DNA from: DASQPA01 sp963757335
Lineage (GTDB): Bacteria > Acidobacteriota > Thermoanaerobaculia > Multivoradales > UBA5704
Reading direction: 5' to 3'
NCBI GenBank assembly: GCA_963757335.1
Contig: CAVWRJ010000021.1
Coordinates: 1-64,000, forward strand
Length of the DNA stretch: 64,000 nucleotides
Part shown: positions 1 to 7,931 of the stretch, piece by piece
Position numbering within the stretch: position 1 is the stretch's first letter
Layout of the letters: each line of letters starts with the position of its first letter
The notes under the pieces: model-generated
What the model saw: only the letters and a program-made list of their open reading frames with translations
What the model was told of the DNA's origin: nothing
Database searches by the model: none
Made by a program: the position numbers and the translations under genes

Positions 1-82
1 GCAGGGGGGTCTCCATGCCGGGGGGATTCTATCCGACCTGTCGTCAGCACCTACTTGTATGCCCTCTTAAGGGGACGAAAGA

Positions 83-415
83 GCCTCGAATTCAAGCCGG
101 AGGGTCTCCGATTCCTCCCCGAGCGCCTCGGATTCAGTAGAGAGGGCTTCGAGTTCCGCCCGAGCGCCTCGAATTCGGTAGGGAGGGTCTCCGATTCCTC
201 CCCGAGCACCTCGAATTCAGTCGAGAGGGCTTTCCAGTTCCGCCCGAGCGCCTCGAATTCGGTACAGAGGGCCTCGAATTCCTCCGCGAGGGTCTCGAGT
301 TCAGTCCAGAGAGTCTCGAATTTAATTCCGAGGGGCTTCGGCGCGGGACGGAGAGGCTCGAATTCATCCCCGAGGGCTTCTGGCGGAATTCCGAGGAGTT
401 TTGGCGGTCCCCGCA
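83..415. repeat. Degenerate 21-bp tandem array 1
   Basis: About fifteen head-to-tail units of 21 bp (one of 20 bp) fill this gene-free stretch. Two unit types tend to alternate, one near GCCTCGAATTCGGTAGAGAG and one near GTCTCCGATTCCTCCCCGAG, which gives a 42-bp higher-order period. Most units carry a GAATTC-type palindromic centre. Because 21 nt equals seven codons, the minus strand reads as a heptad pattern (FEALxTE, LETLAEE) for about 300 nt, then loses register at the 20-bp unit. No other gene is visible in positions 1-505. Whether any of this is translated is unknown. The only start for the heptad frame is a TTG at 494, 12 nt after the PIN toxin stop. Confidence 0.8.
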
Positions 416-505
416 GACATTTTTCCCGCGCTCGCAAAGAGACGGGGCGAGACCGGAGAGATCGGCCTATAGCCGGCAGAGTGCCGGTGACCAACTCGTC
501 TCCCG

Positions 506-1039
506 TTACGGCGTTCCGGCGCCCTCGAGGTCTGTCGGGCAGAACAACTGCACGGTCTCGACGCGCTCGAAGTCGCGATCGGCCGATGCGAAAGCCGCGA
601 TGCCCTGGTCGAGCGCAGTGGCGAGGAGGATGGAGTCATTGGTCAGCAGCCCATAGCGCAGGCGCAGAGGAGCGGCGATGGCGAGCAACCGCCGATCGAG
701 AGGCACGACCTCCACACCCATCCCAGGGATCTTCGCGGTCTGCTCCTGGTAGAGGGAGAGGCGGCGGACGATCTCCGGCCGCTCACGGAGCTTCTTGACG
801 ACATTGCCAGGCGTGACCAGGCCGCGTGCCACCGCTTCGATCGTCATCAGGCGGTGCGTGACCTCCGCTACGGCCACGGTCGAGGTCAGAGCGTGCAACC
901 GGCCGGCCTCACACTGGGAGAGCAGGCTTCGGCAGGAGGGCGAGACACCCGTGAAGTGGTAGAGGAAGATGGTCGAGTCGAGAAAGACGCTGGTCCCCGC
1001 CGGAATCTCGAACAGCGGCCTGGCGCCCTCAGCCGTCAA
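506..1039 (-). CDS. PIN-domain toxin (VapC-like ribonuclease)
   Basis: About 177 residues from a TTG start at 1039, which overlaps the end of the antitoxin gene by 11 nt. The N-terminus has the PIN beta-strand and first acid (VFLDSTIFLYHF). A mid-protein acid follows in TVAVAEV, and the C-terminal acids lie in LLTNDSILLATA and FASADRDFE, the usual layout for a metal-dependent RNA-cutting nuclease. Members of this family cleave tRNA or rRNA when freed from their antitoxin; the target here cannot be read from sequence. An upstream start in this frame would run through the whole antitoxin gene and is not credible, so the overlapping TTG is preferred. It probably forms an operon with the small upstream gene. 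Confidence 0.8.
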   Translation of the reverse strand: MTAEGARPLFEIPAGTSVFLDSTIFLYHFTGVSPSCRSLLSQCEAGRLHALTSTVAVAEVTHRLMTIEAVARGLVTPGNVVKKLRERPEIVRRLSLYQEQTAKIPGMGVEVVPLDRRLLAIAAPLRLRYGLLTNDSILLATALDQGIAAFASADRDFERVETVQLFCPTDLEGAGTP

Positions 1040-1271
1040 GCACCCCGTCCTCTTCCGCGAGCAACTCGCGGACCTGCCGAGCCGGCATGGCGAGAACGCC
1101 CCAGCTCTCCGCCACGGCCCCCTGCGGCCCAAAGGCTGCCGCTTTGGCGTCGAGGTACGCAGCGAGCGCATCGCACACCACGTCGGCGATCTGCTTGCCC
1201 TGGCGGATCGCCTCGCTCCGGGTGCGGTCGTAGAGGCTCTCCTCGAGCAGCGTGCTGAACTTCCGTCGCAT
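1029..1271 (-). CDS. Antitoxin of the PIN-toxin pair (ribbon-helix-helix type likely)
   Basis: A small protein of 80 residues whose N-terminal part (RRKFSTLLEESLYDRTR, then KQIADVVCDALAAYLDAK) fits a short DNA-binding strand followed by two helices, as in ribbon-helix-helix antitoxins. The C-terminal half (LAMPARQVRELLAEEDG) is the likely toxin-wrapping segment. It precedes and overlaps the PIN gene, the usual antitoxin-first order. Two direct repeats just upstream of its ATG look like an operator, so autoregulation is expected. The family assignment is inference from size, context and helix pattern. The PIN partner makes the toxin-antitoxin call firm. Confidence 0.72.
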   Translation of the reverse strand: MRRKFSTLLEESLYDRTRSEAIRQGKQIADVVCDALAAYLDAKAAAFGPQGAVAESWGVLAMPARQVRELLAEEDGVLDG

Positions 1272-1272
1272 G

Positions 1273-1292
1273 TCATGACGGTATCATGACGG
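1273..1292 (-). promoter_or_regulatory. Candidate antitoxin operator: two 9-bp direct repeats
   Basis: TCATGACGG occurs at 1273-1281 and again at 1284-1292, 11 bp apart, about one helical turn. Each contains the palindrome TCATGA. The pair sits immediately upstream of the antitoxin ATG (1271), a natural place for a dimeric antitoxin to bind. No clear Shine-Dalgarno sequence is visible, so this transcript may be nearly leaderless. Confidence 0.45.
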
Positions 1293-1297
1293 GTGAA

Positions 1298-2914
1298 TTA
1301 CCCGCAACAGTCCTTCTCGGCCTCGTCGGGCTCTGGGACAGCGATCCCAAGGTTTGGCGAAGCTTTCCGGGTAGGCGGCGCTCGGCGTCGAGCTCTCAGT
1401 CGAGGAGCCCGGACCTCCCCTTCGAGCGCCGCGGCGAGCTCCCGCACTCCGCGTTGGATCTCCTGGGGGTCGACGGCAGCGAAGCCCAGGAGCAATCCAT
1501 CCTCCGCCACCGGTCCGCGGCCGTAGCGGCTGAGCGGGGTGACTTCCACGCCTCGCTCGCTCGCCGCCTTTTCCGCCGCCTCGCCGTCGACCCCGCAGCG
1601 GAGCCAGCCCACCGTTTGGAGGCCAGCTTCGACGCCGGAAATATCGAGGAGCCCGGCGAGCCGTTCCCTGGCGCTTTCGAGGAGGACCGACAGGCGCTCC
1701 GCATAGATCTCCCGCATCCGCCTGACGTGCCGGCCGAAGTGACCTTCGGCGAGGAAGTCGGCGAGCACCGCCTGGTCGAGGAGCGGCGCGTGCCGATTCG
1801 TCACCGATTGGGCCGCCGCGAAGCGGTCCACGAGGTCGGGGGGCAGCACCAGGTATCCCAGGCGGAGGGACGGGAAGAGCACCTTGCTGAAGCTGCCGGC
1901 GAAGAGCACCTGGCCGTGATGGTCGAGCCCCTGGAGCGCCGGCACCGGACGGCCGGAGTAGCGATACTCGCTGTCGTAGTCGTCCTCGAAGAGGAGCGCT
2001 CCGGAGGCGCGGGCCCATTCGAGGAGCGCCAGACGCCGGGGCAGGCTCATGCTGACCCCGAGGGGGAACTGGTGGGCCGGCGTCACGTAGACGAGCCGTG
2101 CTCCCTTGAGCGGATCGCCGAGGGTGAGGCCCTCGGCGTCCACGGGGACCGGCACGAGGGTAGCGCCGAAGGCCTCGAAGGCGAAGGTGGCTCCGATGTA
2201 GCCGGGATTCTCGATGGCGACCCGGTCTCCGGGGTTGAGGAAGAGCCGCGCCACGAGGTCGAGCGCCTCCTGGACGCCGGAGACGATCGCGACCTGCTCG
2301 GCCGAGCCTTGGACGCCGCGAGCGGTGGTCAGGTAGGCCGCCACCGCCTCCCGGAGCGGCCGGTACCCGAGCGGCGGGCAACCCAGGAGGAGGTCCCTGG
2401 TGGCCCGCCTCAGCCGGCGCGCCGCGACCTGCGCCCAGAGGGTCGTGGGAAAGAGGTCCACCGCCGGCTGGTTGGCCCGGAAGGCGCGTGTGGGGCCGCT
2501 TTCCAGGTCCGGAAAGGGATGCACCCGGCGGCCGTAGTCGGAGAGCCTGCGGGGCGCTCTCTTCTCCTCGGTGTTCTCTGCCGTGCCCTCTCCGCTCGAA
2601 CGCGCGCGGACCGCCCGCGACACCCGGCCGGCTTCGAGCAGACGGTCGGGGAGGACCCTCGCGACGTAGGTGCCCGAGCCGACGCTCGCCTCCACATAGC
2701 CCTCCGATTTCAGCTGCTCGAAAGCGCCGAGAATCGTCCCCCGGGCGAGCCCATAGTGCCTCGCGAGGTCGCGGGTGGCCGGCAGCCGCGCTCCGGGACG
2801 GAGCCGGCCCGCGAGGATCTCGCCGCGGAGGGCGGCATACAGCCAGCGGGTGGCCGGCGTGCCGGGCTCTCGCGGCGGCAGCATGAGGGCGAGCGGCGTC
2901 GTCTGCTTGGCCAT
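1298..2914 (-). CDS. MocR-family regulator (GntR HTH fused to PLP aminotransferase domain)
   Basis: A 538-residue fusion protein. Residues about 20-90 form a GntR winged helix (LYAALRGEILAGRLRPGARL, then LARHYGLARGTILGAFEQL and GSGTYVA). The rest is a fold-type-I aminotransferase domain with the usual LCL-like blocks (AAYLTTARG, SVTNRHAPLLDQAVL) and the PLP-lysine region AGSFSKVLFPSLRLGY. In MocR/PdxR regulators this domain senses PLP or an amino compound rather than catalysing. It is divergent from the AhpD-like gene at 3037, which it probably controls. The family normally ends near LAAALEGE. Here about 35 extra residues follow, encoded largely by a dispersed repeat (1340-1399). Confidence 0.88.
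   Translation of the reverse strand: MAKQTTPLALMLPPREPGTPATRWLYAALRGEILAGRLRPGARLPATRDLARHYGLARGTILGAFEQLKSEGYVEASVGSGTYVARVLPDRLLEAGRVSRAVRARSSGEGTAENTEEKRAPRRLSDYGRRVHPFPDLESGPTRAFRANQPAVDLFPTTLWAQVAARRLRRATRDLLLGCPPLGYRPLREAVAAYLTTARGVQGSAEQVAIVSGVQEALDLVARLFLNPGDRVAIENPGYIGATFAFEAFGATLVPVPVDAEGLTLGDPLKGARLVYVTPAHQFPLGVSMSLPRRLALLEWARASGALLFEDDYDSEYRYSGRPVPALQGLDHHGQVLFAGSFSKVLFPSLRLGYLVLPPDLVDRFAAAQSVTNRHAPLLDQAVLADFLAEGHFGRHVRRMREIYAERLSVLLESARERLAGLLDISGVEAGLQTVGWLRCGVDGEAAEKAASERGVEVTPLSRYGRGPVAEDGLLLGFAAVDPQEIQRGVRELAAALEGEVRAPRLRARRRAPPTRKASPNLGIAVPEPDEAEKDCCG
1340..1399 (-). repeat. Dispersed ~60-bp repeat, copy A (encodes the MocR tail)
   Basis: This 60-bp stretch matches 3603-3661 almost base for base, sharing AGCGATCCCAAGG, then AAGCTTTCCGGGTAGGCGGC and GCTCTCAG. 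Read on the minus strand it begins CTGAGAGC. In copy B that TGA is a gene's stop codon, but here it is out of frame, so the MocR gene reads through the repeat. Confidence 0.8.
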
Positions 2915-2929
2915 CGAAGTGGTACAGAG

Positions 2930-2963
2930 AAAATACCGTAAATGGATCTACTGGACAAGTCCA
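2930..2963 (-). promoter_or_regulatory. MocR promoter with operator-like palindrome
   Basis: On the minus strand TTGTCC (2953-2958) and TATTTT (2930-2935) are separated by exactly 17 bp and lie 16 bp upstream of the MocR ATG, a good sigma-70 layout. The -35 box sits inside the palindrome TGGACAAGTCCA (2952-2963), which also lies upstream of the divergent AhpD-like gene. Binding there could both repress MocR and control its neighbour. The assignment rests on pattern only. Confidence 0.45.
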
Positions 2964-3036
2964 CTCCTCGCTAGGATGGTGTCCTCGAGGGGGCGGATGG
3001 ACCGCCTCCCCATCCTCATGGATAGGAGGAGACACC

Positions 3037-3546
3037 GTGAAGACTCGTCTCAACTACGGCAAGGTGGCACCGGGCACGTACGACGCCATGGATGGACTGG
3101 ACCGCTATCTCCAGGACTGCGGACTGGAGAAGCCCCTGCTGCTCTTCGTCCAGCTCCGGGCCTCCCAGTTGAACGGCTGCGCCTACTGCCTGGACATGCA
3201 CTGGAAGGACCTCCGCGCCATCGGCGAGGGCGAGCAGCGGCTCTACTCGCTCGACGCCTGGCGCGAATGCCCGTACTACAGCGAGCGCGAGCGGGCGGCC
3301 CTGGAGTGGACGGAGGCCGTGACCCTGATTGCCGGAAGCCATGTGCCCGACGCGGTCTACGAACAGGTACGGCCGCACTTCACCGACAAAGAGCTCTCCG
3401 ACCTGACCCTCGCGGTCGCCGCCATCAACGCTTGGAATCGCCTGTCGATCGCCGCTCGGCTCGTTCCCGGCGGGTATCAGCCGGCGCAGCCGGCACAACC
3501 GGCTCCGGCGACTCAACCGACAGAGCCCGTCCACGTCGCGGGCTGA
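3037..3546 (+). CDS. AhpD-like carboxymuconolactone decarboxylase family protein
   Basis: A 169-residue protein starting at GTG, with a strong AGGAGGAG ribosome site 6 nt upstream. Residues about 45-65 hold the family signature NGCAYCLDMHWKDLR, a CxxC-xxxH redox site as in AhpD alkylhydroperoxidase. The remaining helices (SERERAALEWTEAVTL, LSDLTLAVAAINAWNRL) also fit. It is a cytosolic peroxidase or reductase-like enzyme whose substrate is unknown. MocR regulators are often found divergent from such genes, which supports a small stress or amine-responsive unit. The C-terminal 20 residues are a PAQPAQPAPATQ low-complexity tail not typical of the family. Confidence 0.85.
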   Translation: MKTRLNYGKVAPGTYDAMDGLDRYLQDCGLEKPLLLFVQLRASQLNGCAYCLDMHWKDLRAIGEGEQRLYSLDAWRECPYYSERERAALEWTEAVTLIAGSHVPDAVYEQVRPHFTDKELSDLTLAVAAINAWNRLSIAARLVPGGYQPAQPAQPAPATQPTEPVHVAG

Positions 3547-3576
3547 AATCGTCAGGACCTACCCCGCCCGAGGCCC

Positions 3577-3661
3577 GGCGAAGCTTTCCGGGTCCTCGGC
3601 GAAGCGATCCCAAGGCTTGGAAAGCTTTCCGGGTAGGCGGCGCTCCGCGCCGGGCTCTCAG
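3577..3661 (-). repeat. Dispersed repeat, copy B plus a partial duplicate
   Basis: Positions 3603-3661 are a near-identical copy of 1340-1399. Just beside it, 3577-3605 repeats the GGCGAAGCTTTCCGGGT part. On the minus strand the copy begins with the TGA stop codon of the arylsulfotransferase-like gene and contains a GGCGC/GCGCC hairpin. It fills the gap between this gene and the convergent AhpD-like gene, so it may act as a 3'-end structure. Confidence 0.75.
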
Positions 3662-5399
3662 TTGATGTAGCCGAGCGATTTCAGGTGCTGGCGGCGGACC
3701 TCCAGCTCCTCGGGGGTGAGGTCGCCCGGGAGGGGGGCGCGGGTGGCGTCGTCGTCGCCGTCCCCTCCCTCGGCGAGCGGTGCCGGCTCTCGCCATTCGC
3801 GACGTCGATCCAGGGCTGCTCCCAGTAGGCGAAGCGCTGGCGCCGGTTGCCGGGGGTGGGCGCGCCGCCGTCGATCTCGACGCAGAGCTCCACCGCCTGG
3901 AGACCGTAGGCGTCGAGGGCGAGGGTCCGCTGGCGCCAGGCGGGCCCGTCGAGCCCCACGGTGTCGGAGAGGAGGAGGACGTCCGCCTTGGCGCCGGCGG
4001 GGCGCAGGCGGACCGCGAAGCGGGGGGGCCGCGCCGTCCGGTGGGCGGCGCGGAGCCGGTCGCGGTCGACGCCGTAGCCGATCTGGACCTTGGCCGCGGC
4101 GGGGAGCATCAGGTCGCGGCAGTCGCTCTCCTCCTTGAGCACCGTCCGCTTCTCGCCGGCGGCGACGACGTCCACCCGGGAGCCCTGGCGGGCGAACCGG
4201 TAGGAGTCGGGGTCGACGTAGCGATAGCCGGCGGCCGGCACGACCGCCCGGAGGGGAGGGGCGGCGAGCCTCGCGAGCTGGGGGCAGGCGTCGGCCGCGA
4301 CCCGGACGGCGCGGACCGGCTCGTAGGGGGGAGCCCACTCCCAGGCGAGCCGGCCCTCCCGGGTGACCTCGAACACCCGGCCGCCCCGGGTGGAGGTGAC
4401 GAGGAGGTTGCCGTTGGGGAGCATCTGCTCCACCCCGCCGGTCGGCGAGAAGAAGCCCGGCGAGCGGTAGCGCCAGACCGCCTTGCCGGCCTGGGGGTCG
4501 ATTTCGAGCACCTCGCTCTGGTGGTCGCCCCAGAAGCTCCCCGGGAGGTTGTTGAAGATCTCGATCCGGCCCGGCGCCGGGAAGCCGGGGCCGTTCATCC
4601 GCGCCTCGTGCTGCCGGTCGAGGCCGTCGGTGAACGACCAGACGACTTTGCCGCTCGGGCGTTCGACGACGAAGACGGTGTTCAGGTTGCGCGCCGAGAG
4701 GAGCAGGTTGCCCGGCCGGAAGCGGCGGTCCCCGGCGGCGTACCAGCGGTTCTCCGGCAGCTCCTGGAGCGAGTTGACGTGGGTGACGTCCTCGGCGTGC
4801 GCCGGCCGCTCCGGGAGGAGATCGCCGCGGTGCTCCGCCGCCTTCCAGGTCCAGACCACCTGCCCGGCGCGGTCGACCTCCAGGAGGGTGTCGGTGCTCT
4901 CGCCCTCGCGGAGGAGGAGGACCAGGGTGTGGCCGTTCCGGAGCCGGAGGACGTCGTGATGGGGGATGGCGCCGGGAGTGGGGAAGGCCCAGGTCTGCCG
5001 GCCCTCCCAGTCGTACTCGACGATCTGCCGGCCGAGCCCGAGCCCGAGGAGGGAGCCGTCGGGAAGGAGGCGCACCCGGGACTTGATCCGCGCCTGAGGC
5101 CAGCTGTGCACCGTCCGGCCGTTCATGTCGAGGAGGACCGGGACCCGGAGGTCGTGGAGGGTGAGCGTGTAGCCGTTCCAGGCGAGCTCAGGGTCGTAGA
5201 GGGTGACCCAGGAAGCCTCCGGCCCCTCGAAGGCCGGGGTGGAATCGGCGGGCTTCGCTGCCCGCTGCCGGCAGCCGCCGAGGACTCCGAGGAGGAGAGC
5301 GAAGGCGACCGCGGAGACCGGGAACGGGCCGGGACCGGCAGAGGCTTTCTGAGGAGACACGAGGGCGGCATCATGGTGCGCCCCCGGAGAGGATGTCAA
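3658..5399 (-). CDS. Arylsulfotransferase (ASST)-like lipoprotein, frameshifted near the C-terminus
   Basis: The N-terminus has a lipoprotein signal (AFALLLGVLGGC). A beta-propeller follows with ASST-type motifs: IPHHDVLRLRNGHTLVLL, THVNSLQELPENRW, and WGDHQSEVLEIDP. ASST enzymes move sulfate between phenolic compounds in the periplasm; whether this member is catalytic is not shown. The frame that carries most of the protein stops at 3681 with a nonsense-looking tail. A one-base change near 3775 restores LTPEELEVRRQHLKSLGYIN and a stop at 3658, an ending often seen in acidobacterial secreted proteins. The start is uncertain: TTG at 5399 and GTG at 5360 are both possible and neither has a good ribosome site. 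Confidence 0.75.
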
Positions 5400-5414
5400 G
5401 CCGCGGCGGCGGTA

Positions 5415-5457
5415 GGTACTGGGTCATTTTGAACCTGCGGGCGGTCTCTTCGGGCGA
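5415..5457 (-). repeat. Half copy of the ~90-bp dispersed palindrome
   Basis: The stretch GGTACTGGGTCATTTTGAAC, then CTGCGGGCGGTCTCTTCGGG, matches the left half of the copies at 30595 and 61483. It then breaks off and runs into AT-richer DNA. No complementary right arm is found. It lies between two divergent genes. Confidence 0.7.
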
Positions 5458-5640
5458 ATAGAAACATTCGCTTTTCCAAATTGATTAATATCGATCAGGA
5501 TAGCCAGTTTTTACACAGTGAACGGTGCCTCGCCAGGGGCGTTCCTCTGTACGGGGAGCGCGACGACTCATGGAATCGTTTTTGCTTTAAGCCCGCAACT
5601 GTAGGGAACGGCACGGCTGATACATCATAAGGAGTCCATC

Positions 5641-6387
5641 ATGGAAACAAGCCGTTTAATGAAGTGGTTAGGCAGCATCCTGATTCTCCTCCTCGCGGTG
5701 ACGGTGCCCAACATCGTCTATGCCGCCGGGAGCAGTGGCGGTACGGGAGGGAGCGGGAGTGGGAGCGGGAGCGGGACCGGGGGGAGCGGCGGTACGCTCG
5801 GCCTCAGCAGCAGCAATTCTTTCGATCGGGTTCCCATCCTCATCTATACGGTGGCGAGCCAGACCAACGGCGTCTCCGGGACCGGCAATGGCAGTGGGAG
5901 CGGCAGCGGTGCCGGCACTGGCGGCTCGCTCGCCGACTTCTCGCTCGTCGTCTACAGCGACGGCCTGACGACGCTGAGCGGCGCTGGCCTCGCGAACACC
6001 AACGCGGGATCTCAGGAGATCGCGATTACCACCCAGCAGGCTTTCGATCTGATGCGGGCGCTCCGGCTGTCGGGCGGTCTGCGGCATCGTGCCACGCTCA
6101 CCACGAACAGCCAGTTCGCCAACTCCCCGGTAACCACGGTGAGCATCTTCTTCTATCCCGGCGTCCAGGGCTTCCGCGGTAACAACGGTGGTACGGGCGG
6201 CTCCGGGTCCGGCTCCGGCAATGGAAACGGCTCCGGCAACGGCAACAGCACCGGCCTTTTCAGCGACTCGACGGCCCTCGTCAACACCTACAGCTACTAC
6301 ACCCCCGAGGGTGGACAGTTGGGGGTCGAGAATACGGTCCGCGGCTTCCTGACCCAGTTCTTCCCCGGAACCTTCTCTCAGCAGTAA
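5641..6387 (+). CDS. Secreted Gly/Ser-rich protein of unknown function
   Basis: A 248-residue protein with a classical signal peptide (KWLGSILILLLAVTVPNIVYA) and a good ribosome site (AAGGAG) 8 nt before its ATG. Three Gly-Ser or Gly-Asn runs (about residues 30-52, 80-97 and 180-205) interrupt ordinary beta-rich sequence. With the runs removed, the rest reads as one small domain (VPILIYTV, DFSLVVYSDGLTTLSGAG, then EIAITTQQAFDLMRALR). That pattern resembles, weakly, the DUF6438-type 'slsvyeDG' domain. The leader region (5460-5640) is AT-rich for this genome. I do not recognise a specific function. A 16-bp direct repeat of its last codons (CAGCAGTAAACCTCAA) follows the stop. Confidence 0.75.
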   Translation: METSRLMKWLGSILILLLAVTVPNIVYAAGSSGGTGGSGSGSGSGTGGSGGTLGLSSSNSFDRVPILIYTVASQTNGVSGTGNGSGSGSGAGTGGSLADFSLVVYSDGLTTLSGAGLANTNAGSQEIAITTQQAFDLMRALRLSGGLRHRATLTTNSQFANSPVTTVSIFFYPGVQGFRGNNGGTGGSGSGSGNGNGSGNGNSTGLFSDSTALVNTYSYYTPEGGQLGVENTVRGFLTQFFPGTFSQQ

Positions 6388-6436
6388 ACCTCAAGAACCA
6401 GCAGTAAACCTCAACAACGCCGTTCCCGCATCTCGT

Positions 6437-6466
6437 CCGGCCGGCCCCCATGGAGGGGCCGGCCGG
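6437..6466 (+). terminator. Strong hairpin between the Gly/Ser protein and the amidohydrolase
   Basis: CCGGCCGGCCCC (6437-6448) pairs perfectly with GGGGCCGGCCGG (6455-6466) around a 6-nt loop. There is no T-run, so this is a stem-loop that may stop transcription or protect the 3' end rather than a textbook intrinsic terminator. Confidence 0.5.
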
Positions 6467-6514
6467 CGCGTCAGCGTCCGCCGAGCGGGATAAGATCGCG
6501 CCCGGATCGACGGT

Positions 6515-7888
6515 ATGGCGACCCCTCCCACCAGCGGCTCTCCGCTCCTCCTCCGTGGCGGCACCGTCCTCACCCTCGACGAGCGCGCCACGGTCCTCGC
6601 CGGCGACGTCCGGATCGAGGCGGGGCGGATCGCCGCCGTCGGCCCCGGCCTCGCCTCTCCCCCCGGGGCTCGCAGCCTCGACGTCAGGGGCTGCCTCGTC
6701 CTCCCCGGGTTGATCCAGGGGCACGTCCACCTCGGGCAGACCTTCTTTCGCGGCCTCGCCGAGGGGCGGCGGCTCCTCGCCTGGCTCCGCGAGCGCATCT
6801 GGCCGCTCGAAGCCGCCCATGACGACGAGAGCGCCTACTGGTGCTCGCTCCTGGGCGCCGCCGAGTGCCTGCTGGGCGGCACCACGACGGTGCAGGATAT
6901 CGGCCTCGGCCCCGGGGCGGGCGGGCTGCTCCAGGCGCTCGTCGACTCCCGGCTCCGGGCGCTCGCCGGAGCGTGCCTGATGGACGGCGGCGAGGGCCTC
7001 CCGGCGGCGCTCGGCGGCGACACCGACTCTGTGCTCGCCGCGACCGTCGAGCTCGGGGAGCGCTTCGACGGGGCGGGCGGCGGGCGGCTCTCCTATCTGC
7101 TCAACCCGCGCTTCGTCCTCACCTGCTCGGACCCCCTCTGGCGCGGCCTCCGCGACCTCTCCCTCGCCCGCGGCTGGCCGGTGCACACCCATGCCATGGA
7201 GCAGCAGGACGAGACCGCGGCGGTCCGCAGAACCCGGCAGGGGAGAGACGAGATCGAATACTTCGACGACACCGGGGTCCTCGCGACCGACCTCCGGCTC
7301 GCCCACGGGGTGTGGATTCCAGAGGGCCACCGGCCGCGCCTCGCGGGGGCGGGGACGAGCGTCGTCCACTGCCCGAGCTCGAACCTGAAGCTGGGCTCCG
7401 GGATCGCCGACGTCCTCGGCCTCCGCCGGGCCGGGATCGCCGTGGGGGTGGGGGCGGACGGAGCGCCCTGCAACAACCGGCTCGATGCCCTGGAGGAGAT
7501 CCGCCTCGCCGGCCTCCTCCAGAAGCTCCGCCACGGTCCCGAGGCCTTCTCGGGCCTCGACGCCCTCCGCCTGGCGACGAGCGAGGGGGCGCGCGCCGTA
7601 GGGTTGGGGCGAGAGATCGGGACGGTCGAGCCCGGCAAGGCCGCCGACCTCCTCGTCCTCTCCCTCGAAGACCCTGCCCTCTTCGCCGCCCCCGCTCCCA
7701 ACATCGACCTCCACGACCTCGTGGCCTGGAGCGCCGGCCGAATCGCGGTCCGCCACGTTCTCGTCGGCGGCGAGGTCCTGGTGGAGGACGGCCGGCTCAC
7801 CCATCTGGATGTCGAGGAGATCCGGCGCCGGGCGGGAGAGGAGCTGGGGAAGCTGCTGCGGCGTTCGGGGCTGGGACTCCACCTATAA
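6515..7888 (+). CDS. Amidohydrolase, nucleobase/nucleoside deaminase subfamily (SsnA/MtaD/TrzA-like)
   Basis: A 457-residue cytosolic metal-dependent hydrolase. Metal ligands are visible in order: GHVHLGQTFFRGL (first HxH), VHTHAMEQQDE (third His), LAHGVWIPEGH (fourth His) and GVGADGAPCNNRLD (catalytic Asp). The MHxHxxQ-like block plus HCPSSNLKLGSGI is characteristic of the group that deaminates cytosine, guanine analogues, S-adenosylhomocysteine or triazines. The substrate cannot be chosen from sequence alone. Length is normal for the family. It is followed 43 nt later by the radical SAM gene on the same strand, with no evident functional link. Confidence 0.88.
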   Translation: MATPPTSGSPLLLRGGTVLTLDERATVLAGDVRIEAGRIAAVGPGLASPPGARSLDVRGCLVLPGLIQGHVHLGQTFFRGLAEGRRLLAWLRERIWPLEAAHDDESAYWCSLLGAAECLLGGTTTVQDIGLGPGAGGLLQALVDSRLRALAGACLMDGGEGLPAALGGDTDSVLAATVELGERFDGAGGGRLSYLLNPRFVLTCSDPLWRGLRDLSLARGWPVHTHAMEQQDETAAVRRTRQGRDEIEYFDDTGVLATDLRLAHGVWIPEGHRPRLAGAGTSVVHCPSSNLKLGSGIADVLGLRRAGIAVGVGADGAPCNNRLDALEEIRLAGLLQKLRHGPEAFSGLDALRLATSEGARAVGLGREIGTVEPGKAADLLVLSLEDPALFAAPAPNIDLHDLVAWSAGRIAVRHVLVGGEVLVEDGRLTHLDVEEIRRRAGEELGKLLRRSGLGLHL

Positions 7889-7931
7889 AGGACGGGGAGA
7901 AACCAGGCGTAAGCCGCGGTATACTCTCCTC

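Noticed and set aside
55..798. A 247-codon plus-strand open frame across array 1 and into the PIN gene
   Set aside because: It is composed of repeat units and the antisense of a clear PIN toxin; high GC leaves many frames open by chance.
3577..3661. Integron attC site
   Set aside because: The stop-codon-linked palindrome is suggestive, but no R' and R'' core sites or integrase are seen.
5470..5640. Cobalamin or c-di-GMP riboswitch before the Gly/Ser protein
   Set aside because: GCCCGCAACTGT looks like part of a B12 element, but the other conserved boxes are missing and no GEMM-like fold could be drawn.
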